Assembly (NCBI GenBank): GCA_024102815.1
Contig: JAGFJJ010000072.1
Location: forward strand, 62,001-126,000
Source: Phycisphaerae bacterium
Lineage (GTDB): Bacteria > Planctomycetota > Phycisphaerae > UBA1845
Length of the DNA: 64,000 nucleotides
Direction of reading: 5' to 3'
Each line of letters begins with the position of its first letter. Positions within the stretch are counted from its first letter, which is position 1. The position numbers and the translations under genes are program-made. Under the pieces are notes generated by a model, which made no database searches, was not told where the DNA came from, and saw only the letters and a program-made list of their open reading frames with translations. Positions 45,810 through 54,428 of this stretch are shown one piece after another.

Positions 45810-46363
45810 AGGTTCCAAGTCCCAACGCGCGACCCATCGTGCTGATCGGATACCGCGGAGCGGGCAAGACAACGGTCGGGCAAGAGCTGGCCCGGTTGCT
45901 GAATCTTCCGTTGATTGACACGGATGAGATGATTGTCCGACGTACCGGGCGGACAATCGCACAGATCTTCGCCGAAGAGGGGGAGCCGGGCTTTCGCGGC
46001 CACGAACGCGGGGTGATCCGAGAGATCGCCGGCAATGACGATATGCTTCGGAGCGGCATGATTCTCAGTGTCGGTGGTGGTGCCGTGGTCGATCCGGAGA
46101 GCCGCGAGACGCTGCGGCGGCTCGGTTTTGTCGTGTGGCTGGAGGCGGATCGCGCGGCGCTCGCCCGGAGACTGGCGGCTGATCCGGATACGGAGACCTT
46201 TCGACCACACCTTCGTAACTCAGGAGGCGCGCCGGATGCGGACTTCCCTCCGGAGCGCGTGTCGCTGTATGGTGCCTGTGCTCATCAAACGGTGAGCACG
46301 ACGGACAAATCCCCCGCGGAAATTGCAGGAGAAATCGTCGCTTTGCTGCCCGTATCCCTTTGA
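45806..46363 (+). CDS. aroK: Shikimate kinase
   Basis: Phosphorylates shikimate at O3, the next pathway step after AroDE. The Walker A loop GYRGAGKTTVGQELA is near residues 15-29. DTDEMIVRRTGR is the shikimate-binding Asp region, GEPGFRGHERGVI carries the substrate Arg, and SVGGGAVV is the next conserved block. The C-terminal lid is present with R..LY near 150. It begins with an ATG inside the aroDE TGA (ATGA), so production is coupled. The 185-residue length is normal. Confidence 0.95.
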   Translation: MKVPSPNARPIVLIGYRGAGKTTVGQELARLLNLPLIDTDEMIVRRTGRTIAQIFAEEGEPGFRGHERGVIREIAGNDDMLRSGMILSVGGGAVVDPESRETLRRLGFVVWLEADRAALARRLAADPDTETFRPHLRNSGGAPDADFPPERVSLYGACAHQTVSTTDKSPAEIAGEIVALLPVSL

Positions 46364-46370
46364 GCCGGCG

Positions 46371-46904
46371 TTACGTGTCCGCTGTCGCCGAGGTTGTTTC
46401 GTCGGTCGTTCGGGATTTCAGGGCCGAGGCCAGCACATGGCGGATCAGCAATCCGACGGCCACGGCGGCGAGCGCGATGCCGATCCAGCGCTGCACCACC
46501 AGATCGGTCGCGTTGTGCGGAGCGTCTTCCCACTCCGCGGTGTGGAAGAAGCCGTTCTTGAAGTCGATGCGGAGGCCGCCGCCGAAGCCGGGGTAGAAAA
46601 ACTGGTCATCCGTTTTCAAGGCGGGTTCGCCCAGCCGATCAAGGACGTCGGCCGTGCTTGAAACGCCAGACAGCGCGGCGGCGCGGTGCATGGCGGCCGC
46701 CTGGGTGAGCTCGGCGTCGGCGCTCGGCATGCCCGCCGTTGGTTTTCCCTGACGGCGAAAAAGCTCCGCGACGTTCTCCCGCGGGTAGTTGATGTATCCA
46801 TCCCAAAGAAACCACGCACCGAATGCGGCCACAAGAAAAGGGAATACGAGCCCGGCCAACGTGTTCCTGGCCCCGGCCTGTCGTGCGGTTGGATCGTCCG
46901 CCAT
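46371..46904 (-). CDS. Hypothetical membrane protein with two helices
   Basis: Two adjacent ATGs (46907 and 46904) follow GGAG; 46904 is chosen because its spacing (6) is better. The 177-residue product has helices near 20-37 (AGLVFPFLVAAFGAWFLW) and 140-158 (WIGIALAAVAVGLLIRHVL). Between them is a soluble loop with DVLDRLGEPALKTDDQFFYPGFGGGLRIDFKNGFFHTAEWED. The frame also extends back to 47042. No family recognised. It converges with aroK, with 7 bases between the stops. Confidence 0.7.
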   Translation of the reverse strand: MADDPTARQAGARNTLAGLVFPFLVAAFGAWFLWDGYINYPRENVAELFRRQGKPTAGMPSADAELTQAAAMHRAAALSGVSSTADVLDRLGEPALKTDDQFFYPGFGGGLRIDFKNGFFHTAEWEDAPHNATDLVVQRWIGIALAAVAVGLLIRHVLASALKSRTTDETTSATADT

Positions 46905-46907
46905 CAT

Positions 46908-47218
46908 GATCTCCGCTGCTACAACGGTTGTCGTGCTGTCGCCGCTCCCGGTTTCGTCATCGGTGCCGGGGACGGCCGCCTGAACAATATCGGCACCGAC
47001 TTGCCGATGTATCCTGTGGGCAGCGAGTGCCCGGCGGGGCACCGGCAGGAGAGACGCGCCGGATGAACGAATACGAACGATTTTACAGCCGAACCGTCAA
47101 CCGGGTTCCCACGGGGGCTTCCGGACGAGATTGGACGGCTCCTCGTTGAATTCGTCGTCGAAATGCTCAATAATGGAGTGGCGCTCCGGAGACAAGGCAC
47201 TTTCCATAGAGGCCTACC
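46908..47218. other. Intergenic region between divergent genes
   Basis: About 310 bases between the divergent starts of the two-helix protein and the conserved hypothetical gene. No convincing gene. Promoters for both are expected here; I could not assign boxes. Confidence 0.45.
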
Positions 47219-47974
47219 ATGCACAACAACCTAGGGGCGGTGTGCGACGACTTCTACGTCAGCGGTCGGCTCTACCTGAAGATGGACATCCGACCCGAAC
47301 GGGAGACGGTGCTGCACTTTTTCGACCGCCTGCGGAAGAAATACACCGGCCTGCGCAAGCTCCGCCGCCGCGAAGGCGGGGGGGTTATCGTCGAGGAAGA
47401 CTCGGAGGACGGCGGCTCGCGGCGCTGGGTGCGGGTGGAGGCCAATAACCTTCGCTTCGGGCAATTTGCTCCCGAGAGCCTCGACGAAGTTCACGAGTTC
47501 GGCAAGCTGGTCTTTTCCCAGGCGCCGTACCATTTCACGCTCGGCGACCTGGACTACGATCACATCGAACTTGTCTTTGCATTCGATCTGGCCTATCGCG
47601 GCAATCACGATCAACTCGTGGCCGAGACGCTGCTGGGGGAGAACGCCGCGTCGGCGATGCTCTTCGGCGAGCACGCCGCGCACGTCATCGATGCCCAGCC
47701 GTACTACGGCATCGCCCTCACGCCGGAGTGCGATCTCCAGGCCTACGTGGAGGTTAAGTCGCGGACCACGACGTTCGAGGTCCGGCGGGAGGCCCACGAG
47801 GTCGTGCCCATGACCGTGTACCTGACGGTCCGTAAGTACTGGGGCGTGCAGCCGCCGGCCGCGCCGGGCGACGCCCTGGAGCGGCTCTTCGAAATCGGCG
47901 AGCAGCTTGCGGCGGACGCCGTCGTTCCCAATTTCGTCAATCCCCTGGCCGCGGCGATTGCCAGCCGGTCGTGA
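47219..47974 (+). CDS. Conserved hypothetical cytoplasmic protein
   Basis: A 251-residue protein without signal or membrane helix. It is rich in aromatic and charged residues and has an even alternation of predicted strands and helices (KMDIRPERETVLHFFDRLRKKYTGLRKLRRREGGG, FTLGDLDYDHIELVFAFDLAYRGNHDQLVAETLLG, VPMTVYLTVRKYWG). Composition and codon pattern look fully coding, and GAGG precedes the ATG. I believe similar proteins occur in other planctomycetes but cannot name a domain. It is 74 bases from gatB, so co-transcription is possible. Confidence 0.75.
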   Translation: MHNNLGAVCDDFYVSGRLYLKMDIRPERETVLHFFDRLRKKYTGLRKLRRREGGGVIVEEDSEDGGSRRWVRVEANNLRFGQFAPESLDEVHEFGKLVFSQAPYHFTLGDLDYDHIELVFAFDLAYRGNHDQLVAETLLGENAASAMLFGEHAAHVIDAQPYYGIALTPECDLQAYVEVKSRTTTFEVRREAHEVVPMTVYLTVRKYWGVQPPAAPGDALERLFEIGEQLAADAVVPNFVNPLAAAIASRS

Positions 47975-48000
47975 TTTATGGCGTCGATTGCGCCAATCTA

Positions 48001-48050
48001 ATACGGTAGCATCCTGCGCGCGACGAATGCTGATACAGGATATGCCGTAT
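48001..48050 (+). promoter_or_regulatory. Hairpin that masks the gatB ribosome-binding site and start codon
   Basis: ATACGG (48001-48006) pairs with CCGTAT (48045-48050), and ATCCTG (48011-48016) pairs with CAGGAT (48036-48041). These two 6-bp stems are joined by short internal loops and enclose a 19-base apical loop. The right arms contain the Shine-Dalgarno (AGGAT) and the first two bases of the ATG at 48049. The fold would block initiation. The pairing is seen directly; control of translation is inferred. Confidence 0.55.
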
Positions 48051-49524
48051 GATTCCCAACGCTGATATTCGCCTCATCGTCGGTCTGGAGATTCACGTTC
48101 AACTCCAGACGGCCACGAAGATGTTCTGCGCTTGTCCGGTGAGGTATGAGGCGCCGCCGAATTCGTGCGTATGTCCGGTGTGCCTGGGGCATCCGGGGAC
48201 GCTGCCGGTGATCAATCGCCAAGCTGTGGAATTCTCCGTGCGCACGGGGCTTGCCTTGGGGTGTCGCATCGCCCGCCGCTCGAAATGGGACCGCAAGAGC
48301 TACTACTACCCGGACATGCCCAAGAACTACCAGATCAGCCAGTACGATCTGCCGCTCGCGGAGCACGGGCGGATGGAGATCGACGTGGACGGCGGATCAC
48401 GGACGGTGCGGATCAAGCGGGCTCACCTGGAAGAGGACGCGGGGAAGAACATTCACGACGCGGGGGACTGCACGCTGGTGGACCTCAACCGGGCCGGCAC
48501 GCCGCTGCTGGAAATCGTCACCGAGCCGGACATCACCTCGCCGGAGGAGGCCTACGCGTTCTGCGTCGAGTTGCAGCGGCTGGTGCGGCACCTGGGCGTA
48601 AGCGAGGGCATCATGCAGCGCGGGCAGATGCGCTTCGAGCCCAACGTCAACGTGGTGATCGAGAAGGACGGCAAGGAATTCCGCACGCCCATCGTGGAGA
48701 TCAAAAACCTTAACAGCTTCCGCTCGGTGCGCAACGCGATTCACTATGAAATGGAACGGCACATCGCCGCGTGGCGGGATGATCCCGATTTTGTTCTCGG
48801 CGTGGCGCCGAATGAGAATCGCGGGTGGAACGATGACCGCGGCGTGACGGAATACCAGCGTCCCAAGGAGGCGGCCCACGATTACCGCTACTTCCCCGAT
48901 CCTGACCTGGTTCCGGTGACTTTCGACGAGGCCGCGCTGCATGACATGATGGCGGCACTTCCCGAGCGGTCGGTGGCCCGACGGCGGCGTCTGGTTGCCG
49001 AGTTCGGGCTCGATCCCAAGGACGCGGATACGATCGTGGATCATCGACCCACGGCCGATCTGTTCGAGTCCGCCGTTTCCGCCGGAGCACCGGCCGCGCT
49101 GCTCGGTAAGCAGTTCGTCAACGTCTGGCTGCGTCTGGCCAACGACCGCAACGTGCCCGTAACGGAATTGGGTGTCAGTGCCGCATCACTGGCCGAGCTG
49201 GCGCGCATCGTCGAAGAGGGAACGATCAGTCGCACGGCGGCCAACCAGGTGGCGGAAGCGATGCTCGAACATGGCGAATCACCGTCGCGGCTTGCGGAGT
49301 CGATGGGACTCGTGCAGGTGCGGGATGCCTCGGCGGCACAGGCGTGGGTGGATCAGGCTTTTGCCGAGAACGACGCGGCCATCCGCGACGCCCTGGAGAA
49401 CCCCAAGAAGGCCACGCGGGCGGTGGCCTTTCTGCGCGGGCAGGTGATGAAGCTCTCCCAGGGGAAAGCCGATCCCCGGCAGATCGGGGAGATGATCGAG
49501 CGGCGATTGGAGCAGATGCGCTGA
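48049..49524 (+). CDS. gatB: Aspartyl/glutamyl-tRNA amidotransferase subunit B
   Basis: Part of the GatCAB complex, which converts Glu-tRNA(Gln) and Asp-tRNA(Asn) to Gln- and Asn-tRNAs. GLEIHVQLQT near residue 12, CPVCLGHPG near 44, YYPDMPKNYQISQYD near 87, EEDAGKNIHD near 128 and HDYRYFPDPDLVPV near 280 are conserved GatB blocks. The last 140 residues are the YqeY-like tRNA-binding domain. 491 residues, the usual size. gatA and gatC are not in the window. An inverted repeat covers its start codon. Confidence 0.96.
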   Translation: MIPNADIRLIVGLEIHVQLQTATKMFCACPVRYEAPPNSCVCPVCLGHPGTLPVINRQAVEFSVRTGLALGCRIARRSKWDRKSYYYPDMPKNYQISQYDLPLAEHGRMEIDVDGGSRTVRIKRAHLEEDAGKNIHDAGDCTLVDLNRAGTPLLEIVTEPDITSPEEAYAFCVELQRLVRHLGVSEGIMQRGQMRFEPNVNVVIEKDGKEFRTPIVEIKNLNSFRSVRNAIHYEMERHIAAWRDDPDFVLGVAPNENRGWNDDRGVTEYQRPKEAAHDYRYFPDPDLVPVTFDEAALHDMMAALPERSVARRRRLVAEFGLDPKDADTIVDHRPTADLFESAVSAGAPAALLGKQFVNVWLRLANDRNVPVTELGVSAASLAELARIVEEGTISRTAANQVAEAMLEHGESPSRLAESMGLVQVRDASAAQAWVDQAFAENDAAIRDALENPKKATRAVAFLRGQVMKLSQGKADPRQIGEMIERRLEQMR

Positions 49525-49647
49525 TTCTCAGCGTGGTGGACCGACGAATCCGGTCGATTCGGTGGGCGGGACACTGAAAACGGGATAGAATCCGACAGGA
49601 TCGGGACCCGAAGGCAACGTTTTGTCTCTCTCCTGAGACGCCCGCCG

Positions 49648-50019
49648 ATGCCCAAGCTTCTGTTTTCCATAGCGCTCATCTTGAGCGGCGCCGCGTTTGC
49701 TTGGCGCTACCTGAGTCCGTGGTCCGGCGGGTGGACCGGCCGGGCGCCCATCGGGGGTGATCGTCCCTGGCGGCGGCTTGGCGCAGGGATCATGCTGGTG
49801 ATCTCCGTGATGTTCGTCGTCGGCATCTATGTGGTAGACATCCCCGACCGGCCTCGACCCTACGCCGCCTACTGGGCGGTAATGCTGGGCATGGTCCTCT
49901 GGCTGTGCGTGCTGGCGGTCCGGGACGTGCTCTACACGCGCCGGGTTTTGGATGATTACCGCGCCGGGCGGACGGATCTCAAAGGCGTTCCGCTCACCTC
50001 GGGCGAGGGCGATGACTGA
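49648..50019 (+). CDS. Small three-helix membrane protein
   Basis: A 123-residue protein with helices near 5-22 (FSIALILSGAAFAWRYL), 46-63 (AGIMLVISVMFVVGIYVV) and 73-92 (AAYWAVMLGMVLWLCVLAV). A basic loop (RAPIGGDRPWRR) follows the first helix, and the tail is charged (DDYRAGRTDLKG). No family recognised. The DUF192 gene begins 66 bases downstream. Confidence 0.65.
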   Translation: MPKLLFSIALILSGAAFAWRYLSPWSGGWTGRAPIGGDRPWRRLGAGIMLVISVMFVVGIYVVDIPDRPRPYAAYWAVMLGMVLWLCVLAVRDVLYTRRVLDDYRAGRTDLKGVPLTSGEGDD

Positions 50020-50085
50020 TCGCCGCACATCGGTTACGCTGCCGCGACGCCCGCGATCCGGGCCTCGCGTTCGGCGGAATTCTCC

Positions 50086-50589
50086 ATGACCACGAAGCTG
50101 ACCTTCGGTGTATTTCTACTTGCCTGGATGTTGCTGGCCATGCCCACCTGCTCCCGTGAGCCGCATCACGTGTACGATGAGGAAATGGGTACCGTCGACG
50201 TGACCATCAAAGGTCACAGGTTCCGCCTTTGGGTGGCCGACGACGAGCCGGAGCGGGTCCGGGGGCTGATGTTCCAGAAAGAAGAGCAGATGGCACCACT
50301 GGCGGACGGCACCGAGCGGGGCATGGTTTTCGTCTTTCCGGGGTCCACGCGGACGAGCTTCTGGATGAAGAACACGGTCGTGCCGCTGGACATCGTCTAC
50401 CTGTCGGCCGAGGGCGAAGTGCTGAACCTCTATACGATGGTCCCGCTGGACGACCGCCCGTACCGCTACCTGCCTTCCGGTCCTTTTCACGTGGCCATTG
50501 AGGTGCGGGGCGGGGTCTTCCATGAGCTGGGCATTCGTCCCGGCGACCACATCGACCTGCCTGAATCGCTGCTAAACCGGGGCTCCTGA
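50086..50589 (+). CDS. Exported DUF192-family protein
   Basis: A 167-residue protein. The N-terminal segment LTFGVFLLAWMLLAMPTCSRE resembles a signal or lipoprotein signal, but the lipobox is imperfect. DUF192 motifs follow: VRGLMFQKEEQMAPLADGTERGMVFVFPGSTRTSFWMKNTVVPLDIVYLSAEGEVL, and later FHVAIEVRGGVFHELGIRPGDHI. The family folds as a small beta-barrel and is of unknown function. A SpoIIE-type phosphatase gene follows, but no link is known. Confidence 0.85.
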   Translation: MTTKLTFGVFLLAWMLLAMPTCSREPHHVYDEEMGTVDVTIKGHRFRLWVADDEPERVRGLMFQKEEQMAPLADGTERGMVFVFPGSTRTSFWMKNTVVPLDIVYLSAEGEVLNLYTMVPLDDRPYRYLPSGPFHVAIEVRGGVFHELGIRPGDHIDLPESLLNRGS

Positions 50590-50667
50590 TTCGTCGAAGG
50601 TTCCTTTAGCGGACTCTTTGCCTCGGCACGACCCGTGGGAGAGCGCCGCACGGAGCCTCCACGGACC

Positions 50668-51912
50668 ATGAAAGCCCTTCTGGTCGATTCAAGCCCGGAG
50701 ACCCCCACACGGGAGACGCGCGGCCTGCTCATGCAGGACGGGTGGGAAGTGATCGTGGCCCGTGACTACCACGAGGCGCTCAAGGCGGCGCGGTTGAACC
50801 CGCCTGACGCAATCGTGCTCCCTGCCCCGAAAGCGGACGTTTCCGGTGTGGCCACGTTTGAGGCGAATGCGATGGGGGCGGGCGGTGCGGCGGTTCTGGC
50901 GCCCCCGCAGGCCGATTTTGATGACCTGCTGCGTCTGGTGGAAAACCAGCGCATCGCGACGGTGATTCTGGCCGACGGGGATCACCGGGCACTGGCCGAG
51001 CGGGGCGGACTCGTCGAAGTGGTTCGGCGATCGATCCAGCCTGACGAACTTCGGGGCCGGTTCGCCATGATCGAGCGTTACCACGACCACTTCCGGCGCA
51101 TGGACCAGGAAGTGCGGGCGATGGAGCGGCTGGGCAAGCGGCTCAACCAGCACCTTCGCGAAGTGGATCAGGAGATGCGCTTGGCGGCGCGTTTGCAGCG
51201 GGACTTCCTGCCGCAGATCCACGAGCCGATCAACGGCGTGCAGTTCGCCAGCATCTATCGACCCGCGACGTGGGTCTCGGGGGATATCTTCGACATCTGC
51301 CGCGTGGACGAGGACCACACAGCGTTTTACGTGGCCGACGCCGTGGGACACGGCATGGCGGCGAGCCTGCTGACGATCTTCATCAAGCGGGCGATTGTCT
51401 CCAAACGCGTTCGCGGCAGCGACTACGAAGTGGTCAATCCAACGGACACGATGGCGGAGCTCAACGCCGCCCTGGCCGAGCAGGGACTGCCCAACTGCCA
51501 GTTCGTGACGGCCTGCTACGCGCTGCTCAACCATCGCACGTTGACGCTGCGATTCGCCCGTGGCGGGCACCCGTACCCTGTGCTGATTTCGCCCGAGGGG
51601 TCGGTCAGCGAGTTGAAGTGTGCGGGCGGATTGCTGGGCATTTTCAAGGAAGAGGAATTTCCCACGGGCGAGGCGCGGCTTCGTCCGGGCGACAAGCTGC
51701 TGCTCTACACCGACGGGCTGGAACTGGTCCGCCAGTCGACACCGTCGGCACCCAGCGACGGCAGCGCCTTCCTGCAGTCACTGGCCCCGCTGGGCGCGGG
51801 GACGATCCACGAGGCCATGCAGCGCATCGAGGGCTGGCTGGATAACGAGACCGGTTCGCTCAACCCCCAGGATGACGTCACCGTGGTGGGGTTGGAAGTT
51901 CTCCCACAATAG
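50668..51912 (+). CDS. SpoIIE-type PP2C phosphatase with degenerate N-terminal receiver
   Basis: ATG 50668 gives 414 residues; GTG 50635 is an alternative. Residues 1-120 resemble a receiver domain (KALLVDSSPETPTRETRGLLMQDGWEVIVARDYHEALKAARLNPPDAIVLPAPK), but the expected phospho-acceptor position is not Asp (VLPAPK). A coiled-coil signalling helix (about 130-180, RRMDQEVRAMERLGKRLNQHLREVDQEMRLAARLQ) links to the PPM/SpoIIE domain. That domain has VSGDIFDI, ADAVGHGMAASLL, FARGGHPYPVL, LLLYTDGLEL and QDDVTVV, the metal-binding Asp and Gly set of serine phosphatases. It probably dephosphorylates an anti-sigma-factor antagonist in a partner-switch pathway. Confidence 0.87.
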   Translation: MKALLVDSSPETPTRETRGLLMQDGWEVIVARDYHEALKAARLNPPDAIVLPAPKADVSGVATFEANAMGAGGAAVLAPPQADFDDLLRLVENQRIATVILADGDHRALAERGGLVEVVRRSIQPDELRGRFAMIERYHDHFRRMDQEVRAMERLGKRLNQHLREVDQEMRLAARLQRDFLPQIHEPINGVQFASIYRPATWVSGDIFDICRVDEDHTAFYVADAVGHGMAASLLTIFIKRAIVSKRVRGSDYEVVNPTDTMAELNAALAEQGLPNCQFVTACYALLNHRTLTLRFARGGHPYPVLISPEGSVSELKCAGGLLGIFKEEEFPTGEARLRPGDKLLLYTDGLELVRQSTPSAPSDGSAFLQSLAPLGAGTIHEAMQRIEGWLDNETGSLNPQDDVTVVGLEVLPQ

Positions 51913-51948
51913 CGACAGCATCCCCCTCCGCAGATTGCTCCAGGTGAG

Positions 51949-51970
51949 AAAAAAGCGCTCTCCGCTGCGC
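51949..51970 (-). terminator. Weak terminator for the 50-residue membrane peptide
   Basis: GCGC (51970-51967) and GCGC (51958-51955) form a short stem around AGCGGAGA on the minus strand, followed by TTTTTT (51954-51949). The stem is short, but the T tract is clear and lies just past the small gene's stop. Confidence 0.45.
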
Positions 51971-51984
51971 GCCGCCGTCTCCGT

Positions 51985-52137
51985 TTATGCGAACGGCGTC
52001 GGGATGGGCAGGTACGGGCCCAGGTGGAGCACGTTAAAGACCAGGAAGTCGCCGAGGCCCCAGACCACGTGATAGACGATCTGAAGGGGAATGGCGAGGA
52101 TGGAGACGAGGCCGAGCAGATCAAATGTGGGGCTCAT
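51985..52137 (-). CDS. 50-residue membrane peptide
   Basis: ATG 52137 is preceded by GGAGGACAATC, a strong Shine-Dalgarno at normal spacing. The frame reads MSPTFDLLGLVSILAIPLQI, continues VYHVVWGLGDFLVFNVLHLG and ends PYLPIPTPFA before TAA. Two hydrophobic stretches with aromatic residues and no charge inside suggest one re-entrant or two membrane helices. Below the usual length threshold, it is easily missed. It lies 127 bases after larA on the same strand and could belong to that transcript. No homologue is known to me. Confidence 0.6.
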   Translation of the reverse strand: MSPTFDLLGLVSILAIPLQIVYHVVWGLGDFLVFNVLHLGPYLPIPTPFA

Positions 52138-52264
52138 GATTGTCCTCCGCAAATGCCAGGAAAGACCTCCCGAAAAGGAAGCCGCATCTTCGCTTTCGAT
52201 TGTTCTGGTCGAATCGTGAGAGCGGTGGAGGTGCGTCCAGACGGGGGCGACCTCTGTGCAGATT

Positions 52265-53833
52265 CTATTTCACGTCCACGTAGAAAAAAGGCGGAATGGT
52301 GAGCGCGGCCACGTCGTTACCGCCAGAAAGCGCTTGTGCCTCATCCAGGGCGCGGCCGATGTTCGGGGCCCAGCCCACGCCGAGGCGCCTGGCGGCGCGG
52401 TCGTCCGGCGGACCCACCAGTATCACTTTCGACAGGTATTTCAGGGCGTAGGTTGCCCAGTACCAGACGGTAAACGGGTGAAACCCGTGATGGGCATATC
52501 GGTTGCGATAACAGTCGATTAAGTGCGGATCCCGGGCGAAGGACTCCTGGAAGCGCTCCTGCATTGCGAAGGGGTCGGATGTTTCCGCAAGCACTTCTTC
52601 GTAGAAGCGTTGATAGGCCACGTGGTACTCGGGGTGGAAGATCTCGAACACGGGGTTGAGAATGATGACCACGCCGCCGCGCTTCACCAGCGGGCGATTG
52701 TAGAACCAGTTGAAGACATATCCGAGGACATCGCTCACGACGAGCACGGGATTGATCCGCGCCCCGACGGCGTAGGGGCTCAGGTCGGCCAGTCCGAAGA
52801 CGACTGTGTCATATTGGCGCGGTGCCGAGAGCGTAAGTTGATCGCGCATGGACTGGAGGGTTCGGGCGTGGACGGCGTCGATTGATCCGGCATGGATGGC
52901 GATGGGATCGTAGGCGCTGCGCACGCCGCGAAGCACGGACTTGCGCACGGGCTCGGGCAGCAGTTTCATCGAGAGCGGCGTCAGCGCCCGCATCGTCTTC
53001 TCGACGCCGTTGCACTTGGCGGGAGGCTTGCCAAGGTAGGAAACGTGGGCCGGGTAGGTGGCATTGTTCATGGCCGCCTCCATGACCATGATGCGGCTTT
53101 GCTTGAGGATGACCCGGCTGAGGCGCTCGATGCAGTCGTGCATGCACGAGCCCTGGGGCTGCATGACGTGAGGGGAGTCGGCCGTCATCTTCGGAGCGTG
53201 GTGGTTGGCGATGGACTCGTAGGTTCCGAGACCCACGGCCACGGACTTGTGCCCGCCATTGAGGGGAATCTGCACGGTGTCGACGTAGATGACGAGATCG
53301 CTTTCGACCACGCCTCGACAGACCTGCACGGGCTCACCGTGGTCGGTGGTGCCCAGGTCGACGATGTCGACGCGGTTCTCGGCGTCGAAATTGTCGAGCT
53401 GACGCGGATAGAACTCGGCCATGACCTTGGGGCCGACCATGCGGGCCAACTCATGGCGCTTCATTTTGCGGTGCAGGGCGACGGCGCAGACCAGGCGGAT
53501 GTTCTCGCGTTTGACGCCGCAGGCGTAGAGCATGGGCAGGAGGACGCCGAGGGCCTGCTCGCGGATGTCCGGGCGGGGGGTTTCGGGGAAGGGCTGGCAG
53601 TTGTCATCGAAGGCGATGAGCACGCGCGACTTGCTGCTCACCAGCTTGTCGAGCGGTTCCATGTCCAGCGGCTGCTCGAAGGCTCGGCGGACCGCGGCGG
53701 GAACATCACGACGGGAAATGCCCGGCATGGGCGGGGGGGCGTAGAAGATGTCCGCCCGGTCAGGCAGGGGGACACTGAGAATGTGGTTTCCGGCGAGGGT
53801 CAGGTAGTTCTGCATGGGGGCATTGTAAGGCAT
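52265..53833 (-). CDS. LarA-like nickel-dependent racemase family protein
   Basis: A 522-residue member of the LarA (lactate racemase, formerly DUF2088) family. VALHRKMKRHELARMVG near 118 matches the conserved His-containing segment of LarA, and GGHKSVAVGLGTYESIANHHAP near 200 matches the region with the lysine that binds the nickel pincer cofactor and the following His. The enzymes epimerise alpha-hydroxy acids. The sequence is about 90 residues longer than classical LarA, and the C-terminal part is distinct. larB, larC and larE for the cofactor are not in the window. The real substrate is unknown. The first Met could be residue 1 or 7. Confidence 0.8.
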   Translation of the reverse strand: MPYNAPMQNYLTLAGNHILSVPLPDRADIFYAPPPMPGISRRDVPAAVRRAFEQPLDMEPLDKLVSSKSRVLIAFDDNCQPFPETPRPDIREQALGVLLPMLYACGVKRENIRLVCAVALHRKMKRHELARMVGPKVMAEFYPRQLDNFDAENRVDIVDLGTTDHGEPVQVCRGVVESDLVIYVDTVQIPLNGGHKSVAVGLGTYESIANHHAPKMTADSPHVMQPQGSCMHDCIERLSRVILKQSRIMVMEAAMNNATYPAHVSYLGKPPAKCNGVEKTMRALTPLSMKLLPEPVRKSVLRGVRSAYDPIAIHAGSIDAVHARTLQSMRDQLTLSAPRQYDTVVFGLADLSPYAVGARINPVLVVSDVLGYVFNWFYNRPLVKRGGVVIILNPVFEIFHPEYHVAYQRFYEEVLAETSDPFAMQERFQESFARDPHLIDCYRNRYAHHGFHPFTVWYWATYALKYLSKVILVGPPDDRAARRLGVGWAPNIGRALDEAQALSGGNDVAALTIPPFFYVDVK

Positions 53834-53900
53834 GACGTGCCGGACGGTCGACGGCGACCCTGATGCCCTCCGGCTCGCGTTACCTCAACGGGTGCCGTAG

Positions 53901-54428
53901 TCAAAGGGGCAAGGTTGAGAACGTACGGATGAGTTCGGCGATTCTTGCCAGGTGGTAGTCGTCGTGCTCGCAGTCGAAGTAGAGCAGGTCAACGATACGC
54001 ATGGGCTGGTTGAGGCGGGGATGCAGGCCCGACTTGCCCCAGTCGCTCTCGTTCACGGCCTCGAAGCGAGCGACAAGGCCCATGCGGCGCTTTCGGAACG
54101 CGGCCAGGAGTTCGCCGATTTCACGATCGTTGAAACTGGCATGGTGGGTGCGCCGGTTGCTCACGTCCGCAGCGACGAGTGTCGCCTCGCCAGCGAGAAT
54201 TTGCGCCAGCCGTTGCTCGGGCAGGGTCGCTTCCGCGAGCAGGTGGCCGATGTTCTCCTGAATGGACCACGTCTCACCCAGCCGGCGGACGAGCACGTCT
54301 CGGGTTAATCCGCGGACGCGTTCCTCGATGCGCGCGGGCGTTCCCCGCCAGCGCTCGAGCAGGTCGGGGAATTTCGCGGGCGGGAAATTGAACTCGAATT
54401 TGCGTTCGAACCAGGGCCAGCGAGCCAT
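53901..54428 (-). CDS. DinB-family four-helix protein
   Basis: A 175-residue protein with the DinB/YfiT-type four-helix pattern. WSIQENIGHLLAEA carries the first metal-binding His, and DCEHDDYHLARIAELI near the C-terminus carries the other two. Such proteins bind a divalent metal; many act in thiol or alkyl-adduct chemistry, but most have no proven function. It lies 68 bases upstream of larA on the same strand. Its own start is within AT-poor sequence with GGAGG nearby. Confidence 0.85.
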   Translation of the reverse strand: MARWPWFERKFEFNFPPAKFPDLLERWRGTPARIEERVRGLTRDVLVRRLGETWSIQENIGHLLAEATLPEQRLAQILAGEATLVAADVSNRRTHHASFNDREIGELLAAFRKRRMGLVARFEAVNESDWGKSGLHPRLNQPMRIVDLLYFDCEHDDYHLARIAELIRTFSTLPL

